Assembly (NCBI GenBank): GCA_963970005.1
Contig: CAXAMN010015469.1
Coordinates: forward strand, 62,001-126,000
Length of the DNA: 64,000 bases
Direction of reading: 5' to 3'
Source of the DNA: Durusdinium trenchii
Lineage: Eukaryota > Sar > Dinophyceae > Suessiales > Symbiodiniaceae
The notes beneath the pieces are model-generated. The model searched no databases and was not told the origin of the DNA. It saw nothing but the letters and a program-made list of their open reading frames with translations. The translations under genes were made by a program, and so were the position numbers. The number at the start of each line of letters is the position of its first letter. Position 1 is the stretch's first letter. Positions 35,624 through 45,002 of the stretch are shown here, piece by piece.

Positions 35624-37087
35624 GAAGACCTGGCCAAGATCCTCCTCGACTATCTTGGCCAGTTAGCGCAGAGGTCTTCGAGCAAGCTGCAAGATCTGGC
35701 AAGGCGTCCAAAAGAAAATGTAATGAGTCCATCACCTCGCATGACCTTGCAACCGCCTCTTACACTCACCCAACTTGGTTCGGACATGGGCAGGTGCTCA
35801 TCCTTGAAAACGCTTCAGCCGGCATGGCTTTGGAGGGCTGGAGCTGCGAGCGCTTGTCCCAAGAATTCCCTGATGCGAAAATGCGTCGGGAGTATGACTG
35901 GGTGAAGAACCCTCAGGCCACGGGCAGCAGTATGGACGCATATTTATATTTCCCTTGTAGTGATTGCATACATACACAGACATGCCATCTGTGGACTGAC
36001 CCGACCTGAGACCGGGCATTGAGAAAGCCGGAGAGAGAACGGGAGAAACACAGAGAGGGAAAGTCATGGAGAGAGAGAGAGAGAGACAGGAGAGAGGGCA
36101 TCACTCAAATGCATAATGGGTTCAAGTTCAATTGCTTCCACCGACGCTTTCAATCCCTTGAAGGACCAAAACCTGCAAGACTTCAGCAAGATGAGCTGGA
36201 CTTCAGCTCAGGAGCAGGGTGAGGATGCCGACGAACGTTTGCGGCAGGACTCCTCTGCTCCTCCTTTTGCTCCGTTTTATTGGGGTGTTCGTGAGCATCA
36301 GCAGGGCAACCTTGGATCCAAAAAAGTCATGAAGCGCATCAGAGACCTCATCACAACTTCGGTCCCAAGCTTCATGGATAAGAAGAATGCGGCGTCATTG
36401 TTTGACAATGCTGAATTCTGGATGGGTGCCAAAGGCACAGGAGCGAGAGCACACATGGATTCTCATTGCATCAGCACCCTCAGTGTGGTTCTTCACGGAG
36501 AGCGTCGGTGGCGAATTGGTCCAGTCCCACGACTTCCAAAGGGTGCTGGCCGCTCTCCAAAAGGTGAAGTCGTTTTTGATGATGGAGTTGCATATCAGTT
36601 GGGCTGGAAGCCAATGTTCGAATTTACGCTCAAAGAGGGTGAAGCAGTTTTGTTTCCACCGGGCTGGATCCATGAAACTCTCAATACGGCTGAAGGCTGC
36701 ACCATAGCATTGACTACCCAGTTTGATATTCCGGTGCCTGTGAGGTACTACAGGACGTTCTACAATCGTCTCAGGAGAGTTGGTGATCTAAACGCTTGTT
36801 GGGAATGGATGGTGAAGTGGGCCGGTGGCAAGGTGTCGAAGGATTTGGCACAGGCCAAGACAATGGCCCAAGAAATGTTTTCCAAGACAGGTGCAAAGCT
36901 GAAGCAACAGCAAGTGGACTTTTTTGATTTGAATGAAGATGGAAACGTGACGCAAGACGAGTTTGTCAGTACATTTGTTGCTTGGACTGCCACTGAGCAA
37001 GCCATCAAGAAGGAGAAGCCAAAGAGTTTGCCCAAATGTGATATGGCTTGGGATGACAAAGTTCTGCTCAAAGAAGGCGAGCTTTGA
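35624..37087 (+). CDS. JmjC/cupin-type Fe(II)/2-oxoglutarate oxygenase with a C-terminal EF-hand
   Basis: Two exons join in phase. The first is 35624-35929, after TTGCAG and before a GTATGG donor, and encodes GHGQVLILENASAGMALEGW. The second runs from 36180 (after CTGCAAG) to the stop at 37085-37087. The second exon holds the JmjC fold: AHMDSH with the iron-binding His-x-Asp at 36452-36460, VVLHGERRWRI, and PPGWIHE with the distal His at 36671-36673. An EF-hand loop of canonical spacing, starting DLNEDGNV, lies at 36926-36961. Such enzymes hydroxylate or demethylate proteins using iron, oxygen and 2-oxoglutarate. The EF-hand suggests calcium control, which is inference. Upstream exons are probably missing; the GA microsatellite at about 36070 is intronic in this model. 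The substrate cannot be told from sequence. Confidence 0.8.
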
Positions 37088-37606
37088 CGCGAAGAGATTC
37101 GGGGAAGAGGAAAAGAGATTGAATTGGAAGCAAGTTGAAGCAATGAAATTTGCTCTGGGACCTCGCTGTCCATGGCTTTAAGATTTCTGCAGTGTCGAGG
37201 TTGAATTGCATAATCTAATGTGCACCCCTTTTGCTCATAGAACAGCTAGCGGAGCGTATCAGGTCAGCATTTAAGAGGAGTTCGGAGTCCTGTTTATAAC
37301 ACCCCACCATGACAGAGAGTTGAGCTTCGGAGTGTCCAACAAAAGGATCTCAGCGCACTTGCAGAAGCATGGCCTTACAACAGTACCACGTGTCAGAGCA
37401 TCGATTCCTTCGATTCACTTGTAGCACAGCGTTTTGAACCTCAATGACTCGGTCGACTGCGTGTTGTCCAGATGGGCGGAGCACCAGCAGAGGTCCTTAG
37501 CCGATAGAAGAGGCGTGGTTCTTGGATATTCTTTTTATCGGCCAGCGTAGATTCACTGGTGGATGTTTTAGCTAGATTGCCTTGAGACAGCCATAGTGCT
37601 AGTCAT
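37088..37606. other. 3' flank of the JmjC gene; no gene recognised
   Basis: No exon was identified between the JmjC stop and the next protein-like block. Confidence 0.4.
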
Positions 37607-38480
37607 GTGTTTGGACTGGATCCTTGTGGCAGTGCCCAAGACAACTATTCCGATTTCCACATACCTTGGACTTTGCCGCGCATGCTCATGTCTCTTGAAG
37701 GAAGGTATTCCTTTTGCCTGGGGTGTTCTCAATTGTTTCCCAGGATGGCTCAAGATTGGGCCGCATACGCTGCTGCCCTGCAGGCTTTGGTCACATCCTC
37801 AGGGCAGTTTACCCAGATACTCAGAATGGGCTACCATGCCTGGCCACATGACGTGTTTGCAGGCTCCGGCGCAAATGGGGTTAACTGGGCAAGCAGCGCC
37901 TGCAGCCCCGACACTGCCTAGTTTGCCTGCAGTGGCCCAACACCCCCCAGCAGCAGTGCCCTCAGCCTCCAATTCCTTTGAAGCTTCAACGAATTATCAG
38001 GGCGAATGCGATCCAGTGCATGATGCCACTTGCCGAGGCCCCACTTGCCGACGCGGCAACCATTGCTGCAGTGGGCTGGCCAAGATGAGCACAGAGTCAC
38101 AGAATGCATGTATAGTATGCAGCGGCTGGATTCCTCGGCTTCGTGGAGCTGCGGCTGTAGCAGTGTTTTGTGCCAGGCCGTGGCCTTGTTGCAACCACAG
38201 ATCGCCGGTGGGAGGGGCCGGGCGGACCGGGCAGAAGCGGCGGAGGGGCAATCCTTGGCACATGGCAACCGAGATTCACAGACGCAGGAGGTGCCGGCTA
38301 CGGTGCGCTTCGCTCGGCTCATGCCTCATGTGTTTCTGTCGCGAAATCGGCCAGTCGAACTGCCCTTCAACCCAGGCCAGTATTTCATCACCCCCAGCTC
38401 CATATGGCAAGGCATGTGCCTGCACATTCTTGCAAAACGGCATCAAATAGACCTGGTGATTGTCAGGTGCTAGCTTCAAC
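37607..38480 (+). CDS. Unassigned Pro/Ala/Gln-rich gene, several exons
   Basis: The exon at about 37607-37704 encodes FGLDPCGSAQDNYSDFHIPW and ends at a GTATTC donor. The next starts at 37744 after TTTCCCAG and encodes MAQDWAAYAAALQALVTSSG; the phases match (AG + G gives Arg). Further on a Pro/Ala-rich block (about 37865-38010, GLTGQAAPAAPTLPSLPAVA) and a C-terminal block in another frame (about 38300-38450, RFARLMPHVFLSRNRPVELP) look coding. I recognise no domain. Low-complexity content suggests a disordered nuclear or RNA-binding protein, but that is only a guess. Confidence 0.4.
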
Positions 38481-39533
38481 TATATAAGTTTGGCGATTTT
38501 TGCAGGCGCCCTCAGTCAATCCATGTGGGGCAGGCAGGAACCGCCCAGCGCCTTCAGGTATAATGGTCTGGCTTGGTACTTTGGCTGTGCGGCCAACCCA
38601 TCTCAGTGCTAGTGCTAGGATAGTTATGTCGATCGTACGAACGCTTGCCGTTCCTGTACTCCTGTTTGGTTTGCGATCCCTTGCATTTCTGTGGCAGGGA
38701 TTGCAGCACAGGCCAGAGTTTTGATTTTGATGAGTCTCTCTCTCCATATACAACCAGCATCACGAGCTCCAAACTCGGTCCAGGTTGATGCAAACGCAGC
38801 GTTGTCAGCCATCCCAGGCGAGAGCGCGGCCAGACCTTGTTCTTCATGAAAGGCTGAGACCTGTCTAGACCGACCCGTAAAGGCTTAGACCCAGCGACCC
38901 TGGCTGCAATTGCTGAAGCCTTGGGGAACTTCAGTTCTGCCCCAGCGCAGGTGCGCAGTGGTGCGTAAGCGTGCGAGTTGTGCCCGTTCCCTGAAGAAGG
39001 TTTTTGAGATTGCTTGCGAATAGGCAGGCCCTTCAAAGGGGGCCACATGTTACTAAAGGTGGCCCAAAACACCTTGTCATGTTCAAGCCTGTTTTAATTC
39101 GGAAATCAGTGTACTCGTGTGAGGCGACTGGGAATCTTCAAGGTCTTCAGGGCTTGGATTTGAACCTTGCAGGACTGGCCAACAGTGGCAACCGAAAAGG
39201 CAGCTTCTTCGAATCTAACGCCGATGTTCCCCTTGTGGCTCTTTGCGCCTGAGCCCCCCCCTCTCTCTCTCTCACCCCTTTCATTTCATCTTTATTCTGC
39301 TCCGTTCTTTTCCATATTTTCTTGTCTTCCTTCTTCTCCGGCTGTATCCTTGTTTCCCTGCCATTCACAGTAGAAGGGGCCTGGAGCGTGGGTGTTCTCC
39401 TGCTGTCCAATGCAAGGTGTTGGGCCGGCTCCAAACTCTGGCGGGTTGCGGGCTCAGTTCATCGGGATGTTTACTGCTGCACGCAGTCCACAGCATGAAA
39501 GGCTAGCGGCTAGCAATGAGAACCGACGCTGAT
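38481..39533. other. No gene recognised
   Basis: A CT tract lies at about 39250-39290. Open frames on the minus strand (38554-39072) lack protein-like character. Confidence 0.4.
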
Positions 39534-39548
39534 CATTTTGGCTCAGAG
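39534..39548 (+). other. Degenerate spliced-leader remnant upstream of the ferredoxin gene
   Basis: CATTTTGGCTCA at 39534-39545 is an exact 12-nt match to the core of the dinoflagellate spliced leader, followed by GAG where the leader has AG. It lies 52 bp before the ferredoxin ATG. Together with the absence of introns this suggests that the gene copy came from a trans-spliced mRNA. Confidence 0.5.
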
Positions 39549-39597
39549 CTCCAGTCGAACTTTCAAGGCGCGTGCAAATCCAAGCTACTGTAGTGCA

Positions 39598-40086
39598 ATG
39601 GCTCGAAGCCCGACTCTTGCAATCTTTGCGCTTTGTGCCTTGTGCGCTCTCCTCTTCCGCTCACAGAGTGGTCAGGAGGCATTTGCCGGCACGCAGACAA
39701 GTGTGCACCCAGGCTGCCGATCCCTTTCTGGCACCGCGCTGGTTGCAGGTCAGGTGCCTGCCATTGTAAGCACTGTGCCAGCCCGCCCTGGCGTGCCAGC
39801 GCACTTCAAGGTTACATTGGAGACTCCTGATGGTACTCAGTCCTTTGATTGCCCAGAAGACGTGTACATCTTGGACCAGGCTGAGGAGGAGGGTCTCGAG
39901 CTTCCCTACTCATGCCGTGCCGGCTCTTGCTCCAGCTGTGCTGGCAAAGTGCTGTTTGGAGAGATTGATCAGAGTGATCAGGCTTTCTTGGATGATGATC
40001 AGATGGACCAGGGCTTTTGCCTCACTTGCGTGACTTATGCAACATCCGACGTCACTATCAAGACGCACTGTGAGGACGAGCTGTGA
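39598..40086 (+). CDS. petF: Plant-type [2Fe-2S] ferredoxin, plastid-targeted
   Basis: A single uninterrupted frame of 162 codons. The ATG at 39598 is chosen because no earlier in-frame ATG exists. Residues 1-30 form a signal-peptide-like stretch ([19 protein letters not shown]), followed near residue 29 by AFAG and a Ser/Ala/Pro-rich segment to about residue 69. That is the two-part leader expected for a dinoflagellate plastid with extra membranes. The mature domain begins near [10 protein letters not shown] and carries the cluster ligands in the classic pattern: CRAGSCSSC gives Cys106, Cys111 and Cys114, and LTC gives Cys144. The protein ends in the usual acidic tail. It passes electrons from photosystem I to NADP reductase and other plastid enzymes. 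It is intronless, unlike its multi-exon neighbour at 40.5-44.2 kb. Confidence 0.93.
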   Translation: MARSPTLAIFALCALCALLFRSQSGQEAFAGTQTSVHPGCRSLSGTALVAGQVPAIVSTVPARPGVPAHFKVTLETPDGTQSFDCPEDVYILDQAEEEGLELPYSCRAGSCSSCAGKVLFGEIDQSDQAFLDDDQMDQGFCLTCVTYATSDVTIKTHCEDEL

Positions 40087-40193
40087 GAAAGCGCTGCTAT
40101 ATAATATGCAGGTGATGCCGTGCCTCTGGAGCTGCTCGCACCAATTGACTATTTGACCGAATCCGACTTTGCGGATAAAGTCCAGGGAAGCAG

Positions 40194-40256
40194 AAGCGAG
40201 AGCGAGAGAGCGCGCGTGAGAGAGCGAGAGAGCGGGAGAGAGAGAGAGAGAGATAG
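40194..40256. repeat. GA-rich microsatellite
   Basis: GCGAGAGA and GAGAGA units about 110 bp after the ferredoxin stop. Confidence 0.8.
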
Positions 40257-40525
40257 GGAACCTAGTAGGGAACCTGTAGTGTGCTATCCTGTGTTGTAAG
40301 CTGTAAGCTTCTATTTGCGTATGAATCAGAATGCTGCAGCCTTTGGTAGCTCGCAACTTGCTTCAATGACATTTCTCGCCACACTCAGCCCCTGCCCATC
40401 TGCCAAAAGAATTCGAGCAAGCAACCAACAAAATCAGTGCTCATGAGCTTGGCTGCCTGGATGGCACTTTAAATCATTTCTGTTGTTCTCTTCTTTCCTG
40501 ATTGCGGCTGGCTTATCTTAGCAAC

Positions 40526-43500
40526 ATGGCAGCTGATGCAAAAGATGCCGCGGAAACATCAGCCAAATACTCTGAGACGATGATGCTTGGATTGAATTTC
40601 ATTGAATGCCTATGCCGAGACTAATCCTAAGTTGGAATGCGTAGCTAAGGAAGAAGCAAATGGGAAGCAGCCTTATTTACAAACACGAGGATGGTGCCTT
40701 GTTGAAGTACTGCTTTGTTGAGAACGTGGATGGGGATTTGGACTCTGGACGTGAAACGAGAGTGCAGGATGGAATGAACTTTGCCAAGTGCTTCGAGCGA
40801 ATAATAGTTGGATCTTGCCTGCAATCCCCTGCAGATGTAGATACGTGGCTTGACAAAACTAAGGAGCCTGGGCTGTTGTGTTGAATGCTGGAAGAGCTTG
40901 CAGGTCGAAAAGGAGAGACACTTTCCAGCGAAAACATGCAAGTAACCATCACCAGCTGAGAAAGGAGGGCTAAAACCAAGGGTAAAGTTCTCATTTCACA
41001 GGTGTGGACTGAAAGAGGCAACGTTCCGGCAAACCACTTGTAATGTTTTTTTCGGGAACCGTTCAATGCAAGTCAATGTGCTCCAGGGTTTCCTCAGAGA
41101 ACTGCAGGCTATAGGGAGTTGGAACCTTCTCAATGGTGTGGCTCTGGATCGGCGTTTTCATTTTGCGGGTTCTGCTGCCGCGCTGGTGCTGGTGCTGGTG
41201 CTGTGCTGGCTCTGGATCGGCGTTTTGGCTTTGCATGTGCTGCTGCCGTGCTGGTGCTGGTGCAGGGATGCCTTCATGTCACGCCAGGGGTGACATCATG
41301 TCATGCCAGGGGTGACATGCGGTCATATTGTGCGTGACACCGTGTTGTGCAGCAATGACCATCATGTCGCGTGAACAGCTTTGGCTGGTCCTTGCCGATC
41401 TTGCAATTTTTGGTCTGCGTTGGGCAAAGCAGGCGCATTCAGCTGATAGATGTTGCGCATATTGGTGGACGGTCTGATGTTGCGTGCTGCGGGCGTCCTT
41501 TACGCCTATACACCCGCTATCTGGGGCCTATGCCGGTGTAATTTCCTTCGGGGTGTGCAGCGAGATCAGGCCCCACAGCCCTAAGGAAATGATGTTGGCA
41601 GGATGAGACCAAAACAGAACAAAGCACAGGTCTGCCCGCACAATGACTCAATGTGTCAGGCTCAAGAGTGAAGGTGTTGGAGTTGTTTTTTGCCTACAGG
41701 AGGACAAGGACCGTGAACACTTGGTAGAGTGTGCAGTTTGAAGGCAGTTGGGAGGGGTGCTGGATTTGATCAAGGACATGGCCCATTTCAAACTCGATTT
41801 GGCGCCTATTCTAGCCCGTGCTGCTGAGCTGGATGTCAAGCACGTAAGGCATTCATCCGGAGTAAACCGAGCAAATGGTGTTTCAGACATCAGATTGTCA
41901 AGAGAAACCTGGCAGAGGCATCCTATCAGAGACTTTGATCCTCTTTCTCTTCGCAGGCACGTGGAGAGTGACTTGGACAGTGACATGTGTTTGACAAAGC
42001 CGTCGCAGGCAGGTGCCTGATGCTGTTCGATGCCTGGCTACTGAAATGGCGGCCAGACCCGAGGTTTCATGTCCAAAAATTGCATCGGTCAAACCATCAG
42101 TTGAATTCAGGCTTGAGGATTCCTTCTCATGATGATTTGTTGAAGTATTTGGCCACTACTTTTCCGTTGCTTCACAGGCCTTGGTGTACATACATTGCAC
42201 GGCCGGCTTGGGCAGAGCTCCTGCCACAGCCTTGGCCTATATGCGCCTTGCTGGCAGCTATTCTACTTATTACTGGGTGCATATGTATGTGCACATAAAA
42301 GCACACATTCGTGCTTATCTCTCTGTCTCTCTACATATTTTTGGTCCAATTGCTTATTGACCTGTGTCTTTTGTCTACAGGTCGGCAAGGTCTGTCTATG
42401 CTCATTTATCTTGTGTGTCTACCTGCACAATGTTTCAAGGGCCAAGCATGACACGCATAGAGTTAAAGCAACGTGAAGATACACATCTGACACTTGCGCA
42501 CGGGTGTGGTCAGATTTGAACCTCGGCATCTCTATTAACCCCGCCTCTTGAGACTTGGGTCTTCGGGGCTCGTCCTTTAAGTCATAAGCTTGTTGCACAT
42601 CATAGTGTGCCATCTATATAAGCGTCTCTCATCCCCAGATGTATGTGCCCATATTCAAGCTTTCTGAGCTTATACGGTATATCTGAGCCTCATTTCTCAA
42701 GTGCGTAGAGCATCACACTTGAAAAGTAGAAAGAAGGTCAGCAACAAACAGGTTTGAAGGAGCACTTGTCATGGATCGGCCAGGTTCATGATAGAGGGTA
42801 TGGATTTGGACGAAGCATATCGCCAGTTGCTTCTCAGTTGCAGCACAAGCTGGAAGTAACCGAGTCTGGGTGCAGCAGTGCCCTGTGCCAACAGTTGCTG
42901 AAGAAGCTTGCACAGGTACCAGGTGCGCAGATGCCACCCTCAGCTGCAGATGGTCCGGGCGGCAGTGTGTGTGAGGTGCCTAGATCCTACTGGTTCTTGG
43001 ACTTTCGGCGTGAGCTGTTGACCTTGCGGAAGGGGACAAAGTATTCCACCAAGGACCTTTTGTCGGGCAGCATGGGATCTGGACGCTTGACCATCTCCAT
43101 CAAAAGGCCTGAGGCGTGCATGACCGACAGGTTTGCAGTGCTGTCCGGGCATGCCTTTGACGGAATCCCTGGATTGTGCTTGGTTATTCAGTCGATGTCT
43201 CTCAAGGCAAAAAAGGTTGAGATTGCTGGTCTAGATGTCGGCTGGCACGAGCGGATTCCTTTGGTGCCGGACTGAGTATCAAAGTTCAGAATAAGCAGTT
43301 CGAACTGCGCGTGGCGGGCTGCCTTTTTTGCATTTTGCATTTTTGCAGCACAAAAAGGACGCTACTGGGGGCTCCTGGCATCGCTACTAGGAGCAAGGAC
43401 GCTACTAGGGGCTCTTGTCCTTACTACTAGGAACAAGGACGATACTAGGGGCTCCTGGCATTGCTGCTAGGAGCAAGTACGCTACTAGGAGCGCTTGGCC

Positions 43501-44182
43501 TTACTACTAGGAACAAGGACGCTACTAGGGGCTCCTGGCCTTACTACTACACAAGGATCCTACTAGGGGCTCCTGGCATTTCTACTAGGAGCAAGGACGC
43601 TACTAGGGGCTCCTGGCCTTACTACTAGGAACAAGGACGCTACTAGGAGACGTAATTTGTGAGGTCAAGGATTCAACCACCGGAGAGTTTGTGCTGGATC
43701 GGGAGACGCCGCCGGGTGTTTATCAGTACAAATTCATCGTGGATGGTGAGTGGCCCCTTGTCACCTTGTCAGAGAATTCGTTTGCTCAGAGATCTAAAAT
43801 GTATCACACTTCAGAGTCATCCACCTATTGCGTGAAGACTGCATGAGGATGGCAGATCCAGATTTGCCCACGGTCACCGACAACGGTGCCCATCCTGCAG
43901 TTTTTGATTTTGTAGAGCCTTTATGCCGAGTCTATATGTATCTAGTCGCACTAAAGGAGAGGAAAACAGATTAAAAAAGACGGTGCCCCAAGCACCTTCT
44001 TTTTTTCTAACTCTTCTTAGGTCCCTAGGAGTCCCTAGTCCCTAATCATTTTTTTGTTAAAATGCGCTGCTTACATACTGCCCACGGTCAGAGCCAAGGC
44101 AACCTCAACAACTTGGCCCGGGTGAACCCAACACTCGGCAGCCCAGATGCGGAACGCCGAGGGCGTATCATGCGCAAAGGTG
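40526..44182 (+). CDS. SEX4-like phosphoglucan phosphatase (dual-specificity phosphatase + CBM48)
   Basis: The ATG at 40526 follows CTTAG by four bases. Exons that join in phase: 40526-40581, 40650-40689, 40768-40863, 41667-41708, 41775-41843, 41916-42008, 42178-42242, 42784-about 42836, about 42984-43113, 43216-43269, 43664-43749, 43848-43887 and 44092-44182. They give, in order, YKHEDGMNFA, RIIVGSCLQSPADVD, GVGVVFCLQEDKDM and HPIRDFDPLSLR. Next comes the phosphatase loop HCTAGLGRAPA (catalytic Cys at 42196-42198, Arg at 42214-42216), then FMIEGMDLDEAYRQLL and VEIAGLDVGWHERIPL. The CBM48 strands are TPPGVYQYKFIVDGE and QGNLNNLARV. This is the plan of SEX4-type enzymes, which remove phosphate from starch during breakdown. 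The joint between exons 8 and 9 and the 3' end are unresolved, and the stretch at 41957-42008 matches the family poorly. Introns begin with GA, GC or GT. Confidence 0.85.
43356..43650. repeat. 40-bp CTACTAG minisatellite, about 7.4 copies, inside an intron
   Basis: Seven full units of the form GGACGCTACTAGGGGCTCCT followed by GGC..CTACTAGGA.CAA, alternating between two variants (CATTGCTACTAGGAGCAA and CCTTACTACTAGGAACAA), plus a partial eighth. The array sits in the intron just before the first CBM48 exon of the SEX4-like gene. Confidence 0.9.
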
Positions 44183-45002
44183 GTAAGCCCACAGCTGAGG
44201 CACTCAGACTCTGTCGGAGTGGGCGGTGTGGTGCAATGGATGGCATCAAGCATGCTGAGTGTCAACTGTTGTTGTTTACGGCAGGAGTGGCAGCAACTTC
44301 AAAGCATTTTGCTGGCAAGTTGAACTGGCAAGCTATGGCAGCTATGGCCTGATGTGGTACTGAAACATAGTGGTTAGTTGAGCTGGGGGAAACTGCCCCA
44401 GTCATGCAGGAGCAAAATTGCTCGGAGCAATGATCATCGAAATAAAGCCGGTGGATAAAGTGACGAAGCAAAAGCGCGCGACACGTTTACATTTGCAGTT
44501 CCAGATGTATTGTCAAGACACTACGTTGTGCTGAGGCTTTTGGGTCCACGGCCGCCCAGGCAAAGCATGCTGGGACAGTAGGATGCACGGGATGCTGAGC
44601 ACTGCTGATTTCTGAAGGAACCCACCTGGCGTGATTGGAAGAAGGCCTCGACCAAAAGCAGTGCCTGCCATGTGCCTCAATGAGATGCACGAGTCCTGCA
44701 TGAGTTGCATGCAGGTTTCCTGTTCCAAGGCTCCTTTACCAGCACTCCGAGAAGAGGACGTGGCAAATTCATATGCTTTGCTGGAGGCTGGCGTGCTGCA
44801 GGTTCTATAGGCTTTGACCCCACATACTGCCCCATGTTTAAAGAGCATGTTCAAACTTCAAACTGTGTGACTGCCGCAGCCAGCTTTCCCCATGAAGGCA
44901 GCTGAGGCTCGCGATGAGGGGCGGTGTCGAGCGCTTGCCCGCACCTTAACGGCCCTTTGGAGAGGGGACTGGGACTAGGCATGTCGCATGCCCAGTGTTC
45001 AG
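44183..45002. other. Between the SEX4-like and ankyrin genes; two possible exons
   Basis: A block at about 44720-44804 encodes APLPALREEDVANSYALLEA before CAG|GTTCTA. Another at about 44882-44960 encodes MKAAEARDEGRCRALARTL. Either could be the end of the SEX4-like gene or the beginning of the ankyrin gene. Confidence 0.3.

Noticed and set aside
37744..37755. GGCTCAAG as a further spliced-leader remnant
   Set aside because: Only nine bases match, and they lie inside a good exon (MAQDW..). Chance is likely.
38554..39072. 172-codon minus-strand frame
   Set aside because: Composition is not protein-like and it lies in a plus-strand gene cluster without splice or domain support.
39140..39170. 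tRNA-like B-box on the minus strand (GGTTCAAATCC)
   Set aside because: The flanking bases do not form a T-stem, and no acceptor stem or anticodon arm could be drawn.
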